The translations under genes were made by a program, and so were the position numbers. DNA of 46,397 nucleotides from CAZDUZ01 sp964508755 (lineage in GTDB: Bacteria > Patescibacteriota > Dojkabacteria > SC72 > JAFGCJ01): NCBI GenBank assembly GCA_964508755.1, contig CAZDUZ010000002.1:1-46397 (forward strand), read 5' to 3'. Every line of letters starts with the position of its first letter. Positions within the stretch are counted from its first letter, which is position 1. Under the pieces are notes generated by a model, which was given only the letters and a program-made list of their open reading frames with translations, ran no database searches and was not told where the DNA came from. Shown piece by piece: positions 1 through 7,383 of the stretch.

Positions 1-2133
1 GAAATAAAAGGGGTGCGCTCCGAAGGTATGATTCCATCGGGACGTGAGCTGAGCCTTAATCACGATCACACTACGGTATATCAACTCCCATCTGACACCA
101 AGGTCGGAATTTCACTCGATCAGGCATTGGATCTCACCGATGTGATCATAGAAATTAAAAACAAACCACTAACGCATCGCCCCGATGTGTTCTCTGTAGA
201 AGGTTTTGCCCGTGAAGTTGCCGCTGTGCAGAATACTCCATTTAAGGGGTTGTCCTGGTTGAAAGACTGGCAGTCATTGAAACCACAGTCTGTTGATAAT
301 AGGCTTCCCATAGAAATTGTTAATCGTGCGAAAGCGCTCTGTCCGCGATACATGGCAGTAGTGCTCGATAATGTGACTGTTGGCCCTTCTCCTAAATGGA
401 TGCAAATTCGACTTGCTAAAGTTGGTATCCGGCCAGTAAACAATATCGTCGATATCTCCAATTATTTAATGCTAGAAACAGGTCAACCTAATCATGCATT
501 TGATTATGACAAAGTTATTCAAAAAGATTCTTCGTTCAATGGTACTGCCACAATTGTCGTTCGTTTGGCTCAAGGTGGGGAGCGCATTACTACCATTGAT
601 GGGGAGCTTCACGAATTATTCAACGACACAATTGTTATTGCAGACTCATCTCATCCAATAGGAATTGCTGGGGTAATGGGTGGAAAAGATACAGAGATAA
701 CTGACGAGACTAAGCGGGTGATTTTCCAAGTAGAAAATCTCGACATGTACAATATTCGGCGTACGTCATGGAAGCTTGGAATCTTCTCTGATGCGGTGAC
801 GAGGTTTTCGAGAGGACTTGATCCAAACCGATGCGAACCTGTTTTGTATAAAGGAATTCAAATGATGCAGGAGTTGGCGGGTGCACAGATTGCCTCAGCT
901 ATTAAAGATGATTATGAATCTCCGTTAAAGGAGAAGTCTATTACGGTCTCCCCTGAACTCATCCGTAGAAAAGTAGGTTTCAATCTGGAAGATGATGAAA
1001 TGGCGTCGATCTTAAGAAGATTAGAACTTGATGTCGATGTGGATAATAAGAATAAAACGATCACGGTTACGGTACCAACCTTTCGTAGGGATCTTTCTAT
1101 TGCAGAAGATATTGAAGAAGAAATTGTAAGAATTTATGGATATGACAGGATTCTACCGACACTTCCACTGAGAACTATCCATCCTGTTGTTATGAGTGAT
1201 TCCAGAAAATTCCGCATGAAACTAAAACGAGTCGCAAGTGCGGGAGGTGCAAATGAAATATACACGTACTCATTTGTGGGTGTCCCTCTTTATCAGAAGT
1301 GTTCAATGGAGCTTGATGCTGCATATAAGCTCCGTAATGCTCTTTCCCCTGAATTAGCGTATATGCGACCATTATTGGCGCCTTCCTTGATGGATAAGTT
1401 TCAGCTGAATTCATTACAGCGTGATGATTTCGCTCTCTTTGAAATTGATAAAGTGAACCCCCTTAAATCAAAAAGTGACGGGAAAAACAGTTTACCTGAA
1501 GAACCATGGCATTTTGCTCTCTTGCACTCATGTTCATTCTACGATGCTAAAGCCCTGTTGCAAACAATTGTGGACGGTATGGGATTGTCTGATATCGAAG
1601 TAGTTCCTTCGTCGCAAGTTGAAGTGTCACTTGTCCCTGGGTGGATTCACTATATGCATCCGATGCTTAACCTTGCAAGGACTGGATACATTAGAGCACG
1701 AAGCAGTATCGTTGGAGTAATTGCACAAGTCTCAAGCGATGTGTGTAATGAGTACGAATGTAAAGAAGCTGTTACTGTTGCGGAAATTGACATTGAATCG
1801 CTAATGGAAAACGCTCAGGTTTTACCGTTATATCGTAATCCTTCCCGCTATCCGATCGTTGAACACGACCTTTGTTTTGTCGTAGAGTCCACTGTACCGT
1901 ATCGTGCGATAGATCAGTCTATTCGATCAGCTGATGCCAAAGAAATACTTCTTCGTGATGTAGAATGCCTTGATATATACATTGATGAAAATCTTGAAAA
2001 TAAGAAGAAAGTTACTGTTCGAGTACGTATGCAAAGTGATGATCATACATTAACCGAACACGAGATTGAGAAGTTGCGTGAAGAAATAATTATCAAAGTT
2101 CGAAGTGCAACAGGAGCTGAAATCGTGGCGTGA
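1..2133 (+). CDS. pheT: Phenylalanine--tRNA ligase beta subunit (5'-truncated by window edge)
   Basis: Beta chain of the (alpha-beta)2 phenylalanyl-tRNA synthetase, which charges tRNA-Phe in the cytosol. The frame is open from base 1 (E-I-K-G-V-R-S-E-G-M), and this motif is the end of the N-terminal tRNA-binding (EMAP/OB-like) domain. The true start therefore lies upstream and the GTG at 13 is not a start. Next comes the B3/B4 editing-domain region (RPVNNIVDISNYLMLE and NHAFDYDKV), then the B5 domain (about residues 310-385) and the core synthetase-like fold. The last 95 or so residues form an anticodon-binding FDX-ACB domain (YPIVEHDLCFVVE). About 710 codons are present out of a usual 780-800, so only the first 80-90 residues are missing. 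It ends in TGA and converges with the penicillin-binding protein gene. The partner pheS is not in the window and is presumably just upstream. Confidence 0.95.
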   Translation, partial: EIKGVRSEGMIPSGRELSLNHDHTTVYQLPSDTKVGISLDQALDLTDVIIEIKNKPLTHRPDVFSVEGFAREVAAVQNTPFKGLSWLKDWQSLKPQSVDNRLPIEIVNRAKALCPRYMAVVLDNVTVGPSPKWMQIRLAKVGIRPVNNIVDISNYLMLETGQPNHAFDYDKVIQKDSSFNGTATIVVRLAQGGERITTIDGELHELFNDTIVIADSSHPIGIAGVMGGKDTEITDETKRVIFQVENLDMYNIRRTSWKLGIFSDAVTRFSRGLDPNRCEPVLYKGIQMMQELAGAQIASAIKDDYESPLKEKSITVSPELIRRKVGFNLEDDEMASILRRLELDVDVDNKNKTITVTVPTFRRDLSIAEDIEEEIVRIYGYDRILPTLPLRTIHPVVMSDSRKFRMKLKRVASAGGANEIYTYSFVGVPLYQKCSMELDAAYKLRNALSPELAYMRPLLAPSLMDKFQLNSLQRDDFALFEIDKVNPLKSKSDGKNSLPEEPWHFALLHSCSFYDAKALLQTIVDGMGLSDIEVVPSSQVEVSLVPGWIHYMHPMLNLARTGYIRARSSIVGVIAQVSSDVCNEYECKEAVTVAEIDIESLMENAQVLPLYRNPSRYPIVEHDLCFVVESTVPYRAIDQSIRSADAKEILLRDVECLDIYIDENLENKKKVTVRVRMQSDDHTLTEHEIEKLREEIIIKVRSATGAEIVA

Positions 2134-2183
2134 GTACTAGTGGTATTAATTCTTAGAGATACTTCTAGTGAAGCGTGGATCTT

Positions 2184-2205
2184 AATCTAACGTATTGCTT
2201 AGATT
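2184..2205. terminator. Weak inverted repeat between convergent genes
   Basis: AATCTAA (2184-2190) and TTAGATT (2199-2205) form a 7-bp AT-rich stem with an 8-nt loop, between the convergent pheT and PBP1A genes. It includes the PBP1A stop codon. The T-run after it is short, so a terminator role is possible but weak. Confidence 0.25.
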
Positions 2206-5200
2206 TTCGCTGAAGTACTGGATTGAGAACTTGCTCCTGTCGCATTATCGTAGGCATAGGCGTACACAAAATACTGACCAGCAGGAAGTCCTGCTAAATC
2301 CTCATTTGAAATAACTCTGCGCCATTGTGCTGGAGCTATTTTTTCAGCAGTGAGTTCTTTTCTTTTACTGGAGTTGTTTTTGTTTTCAAGAATAAACTTT
2401 ACCGAGTCAACTATTCCGAAAGATCCTCCGATGACAGCGCTAATTCTTGTTCCTACTGCGATGTTTGGTGCGGTATCAATAACAGGATTCGAGATTGTAA
2501 ATGACGAAACGGATGATTGCACCTGAATGGTCACGGTGGACTCTCCTGTTAACCCTTTGCTGTCAGTTACTTTTGCCTTAAAGGTGTGAGCACCGTCACT
2601 TTCTGATGCTGGGATGGTTGCCTTCTTTGAATAGGGAGCGGTGGTGACAACCCCAATCGAAGCATTATCATAGAAGTATTCGACTTGCGTTACTCCATGT
2701 AAGGAATTTACTTGAACTTCAAGATTTACTTCTGTTCCAGCTGCGAATGATTGTCCTGCTGTTGGTGTACTAAACGAAACGATGGGTGCGTTTTCAGGAC
2801 CTAGGTGCAGTGGACATTCAGCAGATTCAGGAATTGCTGCCATTGAGCCGTAAACAGAACTTTCAGATAGCCATTTGTCGATGGAAGATTGGTGGACAGT
2901 GTTTTCCAGTTTAATCTGAAGGAAAGTCTTATATTCAATTAACCCCATTGCATTTGCATCAGCTTCATTTGTAGCGATTTTTCCAGTTTCTTTACAGACA
3001 GGTTTTTTCACATGAGCGTCATCGATTTTAGGAACGGCTCCTTGTATGAATACTGATGATACTTTGTCGCACGGAGTATCTTCTTTTGCAAGCAGTCCAG
3101 TATCCTTGCATACCGCACCGGTAACCACACCTGCTGGTCGGGTGGTATATGCTGCAGGACCGAATTTATTTAACACTCTACTGAAAAATGAGTTAGCGAT
3201 TGGTAATGGAACGGTAGTGCTCCACCCTTGGCCTCCTGTACCGATTGTGACTTCGTTATTGTTGTTGCCGGTCCATACCCCCACGGCAAGATTTGGGTAG
3301 TAGAGAAATGCGGTAAGGTCACGTGGACCATCCGTCGTACCTGTTTTTCCACATAATCGTTGAGCTCCTACAGAATAATATTGANNNNNNNNNNGCATGG
3401 AATATATGCAGGTTTCCGGAAAAAATCCAGAATAATATTGAGGAAATAACCGTCCTTGATTACCAATATCGCACAACATCCAATTAAGCAAATATATCTC
3501 CTTTTCATCCCAAACTTGTTTTTCGTCTCCGGGTGCCCATTCCTGCAGGACTTCTCCTTTTGATGTTTCAACCTTAAGAATTGCGGTGGTTGGAGCTTTG
3601 ACCCCATTGTTTGCAAAGGTTGCGTATGCAGCGGTGTGCTCTACTAAAGCCATTTCTGCAGCACCTAATACAATGCTAAGACCATACTGATCCGTATTGG
3701 TAAGTGATGTAACACCAAATGCTTCTGCGGTTCTGATAAATTCTTCAGCACCTCCCGCTAATTGCATTGTGTACAGCGCGGGGAGATTGCGTGATTCTAC
3801 GAGAGCTTCACGAGCAAGAATTAACCCTTCATACTTCCCATCCCAATTCTTCGGCTTGTAGTTTGCTCCAAAGCTCAGTGGTATATCAGGAGTAAGTAGG
3901 GCCGGACTATAGCCTTTATGAATTGCAGCAAGATATCCATATGGCTTTACCGATGAACCCATCTGTCTCAACTGAGTAGCAATATTTACGTTTCCATCGA
4001 CTCGGGGATCAGGAGGAGCCCAGTAATCATATGAACCTACCATACTTAATATTTGTCCTGTTTTGGGATCGATTACAACCATACTTGCATTGTTTACATT
4101 GTAAGCAGATCGGAATTTATCAACACCTGCACGGATTTCCTCTTCAGCAATTGTCTGCAAGTCAAAATCAAGGGTGGTTGTAACGCGGAGTCCCCCTCGC
4201 TCTACGCGGTCTATTCCGTACTCTTCAATGAGTTGCTGCTTTATATAGAAAACAAAATGAGGAGCATTAATATCAAGAGGGGCTGGAGTGTATACCATTT
4301 CTTGGTCACGAGCTTCTTCAATGATATTTTCTGATAATTTTAATTCCTTTCCTTGCTTCTTAGATACTCGTTCGATCAATTCTTCTTTATCAAGCATCTG
4401 GTCGAGTACATAGTCCCTTCTTACTTCTGACTGCTCAGGATTGGTACCAAAGAGTGGTGAAGAAATGCCGGGGGTTTGGACGAGACCTGCGAGGAGAGCA
4501 CTTTCAGCAAGTGTTAGTTCGCTTACATCTTTTCCAAAGTATGCTTTAGCTCCGGCTTCAATTCCATAGTTCGTTCCTCCAAGAGCTACTTCGTTGAGAT
4601 ACATTTGTAAAATTTCGTCTTTGGTAAAGGTTTGCTCTAACTGCATAGTGATAAGCATTTCTTTAGCTTTGCGGGTTAGAGATTTGTCAAAGGCTTCATC
4701 TCCAAGCACATCATAGAGAAGCGTGTTTTTTACAAGTTGTTGGCTGATCGTGCTTGCTCCTCTCGAAGATTGGCCACGAAAGACATAGTTGTATGCAGCT
4801 TTAATAAGTCCCGGAATATCCAGTCCTTTATGTTCGTAAAATTCTACGTCTTCTGCAGCAAGAAATGCCCAGATGGTATGGGCGGGAACTTTATCGATGC
4901 TGACAAATTCACGATTCTGGTCTCCAAAAACCGTATATAGTAATTTCCCGCTTTGAGGTCCTCCTCTGTCATAAATCTTTGTCGATTGGTCTGATTGTCT
5001 ATCAATGAGCTCGTCTGGATCAGGAAGCGAAGCGCTGATACTTGCAAGTGTTGCTCCAACGAATATAGTCCCGAATAAGGTTCCGATAGTTATGAGTCCT
5101 AAGATGATGCCGAGAACTTTGCTCATCGTTTTCTTTGCGTTAGGCGATAACTTCGAACCTCCTATGCCAAGTAACCCTCTACCCTTAGATTTCGTGTATT

Positions 5201-5333
5201 TTGAATTGTATCGTACACCCTTTCCAGTGGAGTAAAGTCGCTTACTGCTGAAGGCGGTTTTTCGACTCGATGAGGGTATTGCAAATCTTGATCTAGCTTT
5301 TGTTCTTGATGATATTCCTACGTTATATTTCAT
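2199..5333 (-). CDS. Class A penicillin-binding protein (PBP1A-like) with C-terminal Ig-like domains
   Basis: Bifunctional peptidoglycan glycosyltransferase/transpeptidase that polymerises and cross-links the wall outside the membrane. It has a basic Ser/Lys/Arg-rich cytoplasmic tail (1-70), one TM (about 73-98), and a GT51 domain (about 120-300) with catalytic E161-D162 (EDVEFYEHKG) and RGASTISQQLVKN. The transpeptidase carries SSVK (S460, K463), S-R-N (514-516) and K663-T-G. After residue 820 there are two Ig/FN3-like beta domains, making it 1044 aa, longer than the usual 700-850. Ten N bases cover residues 647-650, just before the KTG motif. The frame runs through the gap, but the true length there is unknown. 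The ATG start is supported by a -10 box 9 nt upstream. The extra Ig-like domains may bind wall or surface polymers (inference). mrcA or ponA would be the usual symbol. Confidence 0.93.
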   Translation of the reverse strand: MKYNVGISSRTKARSRFAIPSSSRKTAFSSKRLYSTGKGVRYNSKYTKSKGRGLLGIGGSKLSPNAKKTMSKVLGIILGLITIGTLFGTIFVGATLASISASLPDPDELIDRQSDQSTKIYDRGGPQSGKLLYTVFGDQNREFVSIDKVPAHTIWAFLAAEDVEFYEHKGLDIPGLIKAAYNYVFRGQSSRGASTISQQLVKNTLLYDVLGDEAFDKSLTRKAKEMLITMQLEQTFTKDEILQMYLNEVALGGTNYGIEAGAKAYFGKDVSELTLAESALLAGLVQTPGISSPLFGTNPEQSEVRRDYVLDQMLDKEELIERVSKKQGKELKLSENIIEEARDQEMVYTPAPLDINAPHFVFYIKQQLIEEYGIDRVERGGLRVTTTLDFDLQTIAEEEIRAGVDKFRSAYNVNNASMVVIDPKTGQILSMVGSYDYWAPPDPRVDGNVNIATQLRQMGSSVKPYGYLAAIHKGYSPALLTPDIPLSFGANYKPKNWDGKYEGLILAREALVESRNLPALYTMQLAGGAEEFIRTAEAFGVTSLTNTDQYGLSIVLGAAEMALVEHTAAYATFANNGVKAPTTAILKVETSKGEVLQEWAPGDEKQVWDEKEIYLLNWMLCDIGNQGRLFPQYYSGFFPETCIYSMXXXXQYYSVGAQRLCGKTGTTDGPRDLTAFLYYPNLAVGVWTGNNNNEVTIGTGGQGWSTTVPLPIANSFFSRVLNKFGPAAYTTRPAGVVTGAVCKDTGLLAKEDTPCDKVSSVFIQGAVPKIDDAHVKKPVCKETGKIATNEADANAMGLIEYKTFLQIKLENTVHQSSIDKWLSESSVYGSMAAIPESAECPLHLGPENAPIVSFSTPTAGQSFAAGTEVNLEVQVNSLHGVTQVEYFYDNASIGVVTTAPYSKKATIPASESDGAHTFKAKVTDSKGLTGESTVTIQVQSSVSSFTISNPVIDTAPNIAVGTRISAVIGGSFGIVDSVKFILENKNNSSKRKELTAEKIAPAQWRRVISNEDLAGLPAGQYFVYAYAYDNATGASSQSSTSAKI
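3385..3394. other. Assembly gap (10 N) inside the PBP1A gene
   Basis: Ten N bases. The 14-mer CAGAATAATATTGA ends directly at the gap (3371-3384) and recurs at 3428-3441. This suggests a repeat-induced scaffold join rather than a measured gap. Confidence 0.98.
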
Positions 5334-5342
5334 GATTCATTC

Positions 5343-5371
5343 ATTATATAGTATCAATTTCAATGCGTCTA
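5343..5371 (-). promoter_or_regulatory. Promoter of the PBP1A gene (near-leaderless)
   Basis: On the minus strand, TAGACG (5371-5366), a 17-bp spacer and a perfect TATAAT (5348-5343) lie 9 nt before the ATG. The expected transcript start is within about 3 nt of the start codon. No Shine-Dalgarno sequence is present. Confidence 0.6.
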
Positions 5372-5433
5372 TTTTGTGGGTACGCTGTTATGTTTTATAC
5401 GTAACGGGGAGACGAGGGGTAACAAATTTCAAC

Positions 5434-5463
5434 TTAACGCCTCTATAAAAGCTAAAATATAGT
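5434..5463 (+). promoter_or_regulatory. Candidate distal promoter upstream of mraZ
   Basis: TTAACG (5434-5439), an 18-bp spacer, then TATAGT (5458-5463). If used, it would give a leader of about 150 nt containing the inverted repeat at 5485-5523, ahead of the better mraZ promoter at 5566. The boxes fit the consensus moderately and nothing else supports it. Confidence 0.3.
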
Positions 5464-5484
5464 GGTAGATCGCTTCTGTCATTT

Positions 5485-5523
5485 CCACCACAAAAAGCTC
5501 CCTTTGGGGTGCGTTTGCTGTGG
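5485..5523. repeat. Interrupted inverted repeat upstream of mraZ
   Basis: CCACCACAAA (5485-5494) pairs with TTTGCTGTGG (5514-5523) at 8 of 10 positions. The enclosed bases contain a further GC-rich stem (CTCCC facing GGGGTG). It is not followed by a U-tract, so it is probably not a simple terminator. The rest of the 290-bp gap between the divergent PBP1A and mraZ genes shows only the promoters listed separately. Confidence 0.35.
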
Positions 5524-5565
5524 AGGCTTCATCTTCTTATTTCAACGTCATTGTAAGGAAAGTTG

Positions 5566-5595
5566 TTGACACGACTGACGAGTATATGTTACTGT
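5566..5595 (+). promoter_or_regulatory. mraZ (dcw cluster) promoter
   Basis: A consensus -35 TTGACA (5566-5571), an 18-bp spacer and TACTGT (5590-5595). The predicted transcript start is near 5602, inside the GTGGTGA repeats, with a leader of about 22 nt to the mraZ ATG. A bound MraZ would therefore block polymerase. Confidence 0.6.
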
Positions 5596-5620
5596 GGTGA
5601 GTGGTGGTGAATGGTGGTGA
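5594..5620 (+). promoter_or_regulatory. Putative MraZ operator: three 10-bp-phased GTGGTGA repeats
   Basis: Identical heptamers GTGGTGA lie at 5594-5600, 5604-5610 and 5614-5620, separated by 3-nt spacers (gtg, atg). They sit between the -10 box and the mraZ start codon. Known MraZ proteins autoregulate by binding three or four short G-rich direct repeats with 10-bp phasing upstream of mraZ. Position, copy number and phasing all match that scheme. The last repeat (GGTGGTGA) could also act as a ribosome-binding site. Confidence 0.7.
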
Positions 5621-5623
5621 AAT

Positions 5624-6067
5624 ATGATAGTAGGACAGTATACAACCAAAATTGGAGTTAAAAAAAGAGTAGCTGTCCCGAAGAAGTTTAGGGATGAGAT
5701 GGGTGACGACTTGATTGTTACGAGAGGATACGAAGGATGTTTGATTTTGGTTGATAAATCGAGGTGGGATCAGATTACGAAGGAAGTTGTTACTGGCTCT
5801 TTTATTGATAAAAAGGTTCGAGACTCAGGCCGATTTCTGATTGCCGGTGCACATGAAGTGCAACTTGATGAGCAAGGAAGATTTGTAGTTCCTGGGGGGC
5901 TCTTTCAATACGCAGATCTAAACCGAGCGGCTTGCTTTTTAGGTCTTGTGAATTGGGTAGAAATTTGGTCAGAAGAAAAATGGAAGGAACATGAACAATT
6001 TATTAAAGAAAACGGAGAAGAGATAGCACAAGAGCTATCTAGTTTAAACACTGTCGAGAGGAAATGA
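5624..6067 (+). CDS. mraZ: Transcriptional regulator MraZ
   Basis: DNA-binding repressor/activator of the division and cell-wall (dcw) cluster. The 147 residues hold two tandem SpoVT/AbrB-like MraZ repeats. The first (1-50) has KKRVAVPKKFRDE, where the usual DxxGR is degraded. The second (about 80-125) keeps DEQGRFVVP. Length and position at the head of rsmH-ftsL-ftsI are typical of the family. The ATG lies 3 nt after the third GTGGTGA repeat, which fits autoregulation. Its TGA overlaps the first candidate rsmH ATG (ATGA), so translation is probably coupled. Confidence 0.95.
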   Translation: MIVGQYTTKIGVKKRVAVPKKFRDEMGDDLIVTRGYEGCLILVDKSRWDQITKEVVTGSFIDKKVRDSGRFLIAGAHEVQLDEQGRFVVPGGLFQYADLNRAACFLGLVNWVEIWSEEKWKEHEQFIKENGEEIAQELSSLNTVERK

Positions 6068-6984
6068 ACATGAATTCTTCGGTGGTGCACGTGCCAGTTC
6101 TTTTACAATCAGCAATACATTATCTTCAGATAGATCCTTCTGGCGTTTATGTGGATTGTACGTTAGGAGATGGAGGTTATAGTAAGGCGATCTTTGATCA
6201 TCTTTCAGAAGACGGCCGTTTGATAAGTCTTGATTGTGATGAACAATCAGTGGATTTTACCAATGAAAGGTATTCTAAAGAAATTAGTACTGGACGATGG
6301 ACGGTTGTTCGAGAAAACTTCTCGAAGTTGTTAAGTGTCATAGAGACACTTTCACTGAATTCTGTTAATGGAGTTGTCTTTGATTTAGGTTTGTCATCAA
6401 GGCAGCTTGATAACGATGCGGATGAAAGAGGATTTAGTTACCTAAGAAACCAGAAGTTAGATATGCGGATGGATTCAAGGTTGGGTGTTACCGCGGAAGA
6501 TTTAATCCGTGTCCTTAGTGAAGAGGAACTTGAACGGCTTATAAGAGAATATGGGGAAGAAAGGTATGCAAGGAGGATTGCAATAGAGCTGAAGAAGTGG
6601 ATTGCTCAGCATCCAGGTAGACAATGTACATCGGACGAAATTGCAGCACTTGTCCGTAGAGTTGTACCGGCTGGCTATCGTAAGGAGTCGAAGCACCCCG
6701 CTAGACGGGTGTTTCAGGCATTTCGAATCGCTGTAAACGACGAGCTGCGGAGTTTACGGTCGGGGTTATCTTCGGCTCTTTCGGTAGTCTCTCAGGGTGG
6801 GAGAGTGGTGGTAGTTAGCTACCACTCGCTTGAGGATCGTATTGTTAAAAACATTTTTACTGATGCTGTGACGTCTGGTGAATTCAAATTAGTAACACCA
6901 AAACCTGTGTTACCTGAACCAGAGGAAGTGAACGACAATCCTCGTGCTAAAAGCGCGAAACTGAGAGTAATTGAAAGTAATTGA
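6064..6984 (+). CDS. rsmH: 16S rRNA (cytosine(1402)-N4)-methyltransferase RsmH
   Basis: SAM-dependent methyltransferase that N4-methylates C1402 in the 16S rRNA decoding centre (formerly MraW). The 306 aa are the usual length. Family motifs are HVPVLL at the N-terminus, the SAM-binding loop DCTLGDGGYSKAI (here GDGG, usually GxGGHS), the GFSYLRNQKLDMRMD region, the helical insert HPARRVFQAFRIAVNDEL and VVSYHSLEDRIVK. Two starts are possible: ATG 6064, which overlaps the mraZ stop, and ATG 6070. The second has GAGAGG about 8 nt upstream and may be the real one. It is the second gene of the dcw cluster. Confidence 0.95.
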   Translation: MNMNSSVVHVPVLLQSAIHYLQIDPSGVYVDCTLGDGGYSKAIFDHLSEDGRLISLDCDEQSVDFTNERYSKEISTGRWTVVRENFSKLLSVIETLSLNSVNGVVFDLGLSSRQLDNDADERGFSYLRNQKLDMRMDSRLGVTAEDLIRVLSEEELERLIREYGEERYARRIAIELKKWIAQHPGRQCTSDEIAALVRRVVPAGYRKESKHPARRVFQAFRIAVNDELRSLRSGLSSALSVVSQGGRVVVVSYHSLEDRIVKNIFTDAVTSGEFKLVTPKPVLPEPEEVNDNPRAKSAKLRVIESN

Positions 6985-7008
6985 AAGAAATTGAAATAAT
7001 AATTAAAA

Positions 7009-7383
7009 ATGAACACTCAACTCAATATTATAAAACGAAAAATTAAAGGCGCTGTCCGAAAAGCGTCTGATGCAAGTGAAAAAAAGTCACCACTTTTACT
7101 TTATTCGGCCTCAGCGTTGGTGCTTGTTATGTTTGTGTTTTGCATTGTCAACCTTGTCGCTGTTTCTGTTCTAAGTCCCCGAGGAAAGATAATGCGTGAA
7201 TTTAATGATGAGAAAAACGCATTGGTAGAGGAGAACAGAGTGTTGGAACAAAAAATTGCTGAAAGAATGGCGTTGGAAGTAATTACGAATCGAGCACAGA
7301 AGGAATTGTCAATGAAAAGGGTTGAATCAGTGCTGTTTGTTAAGGCAAGTCCCGTTGCTGCAGACGCATCTGTTCCTCAATGA
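7009..7383 (+). CDS. FtsL-like septum protein (membrane-anchored coiled coil)
   Basis: A small bitopic protein of 124 aa with a basic cytoplasmic N-terminus (1-35), one TM (about 36-60, LYSASALVLVMFVFCIVNL) and a charged extracytoplasmic coiled coil (about 65-105, rich in E/K with heptad-like spacing). This is the FtsL/DivIC topology, and the gene sits between rsmH and the FtsI-type PBP, exactly where ftsL lies in dcw clusters. FtsL links FtsQ/FtsB to FtsWI in the divisome. Sequence similarity in this family is low, so the call rests on topology and synteny. Its stop overlaps the next start (ATGA at 7380). Confidence 0.75.
   Translation: MNTQLNIIKRKIKGAVRKASDASEKKSPLLLYSASALVLVMFVFCIVNLVAVSVLSPRGKIMREFNDEKNALVEENRVLEQKIAERMALEVITNRAQKELSMKRVESVLFVKASPVAADASVPQ

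Noticed and set aside
120..461. Minus-strand ORF opposite pheT, and similar shadow ORFs (for example 3046-3300, 12116-12304, 31088-31423)
   Set aside because: They lie fully inside well-supported genes in other frames and have no recognisable motif or start signal.
13..2133. GTG at 13 as the start of pheT
   Set aside because: The frame is open to base 1 and the residues before it (E-I-K-G) continue a conserved PheT motif; the gene is cut by the window edge.
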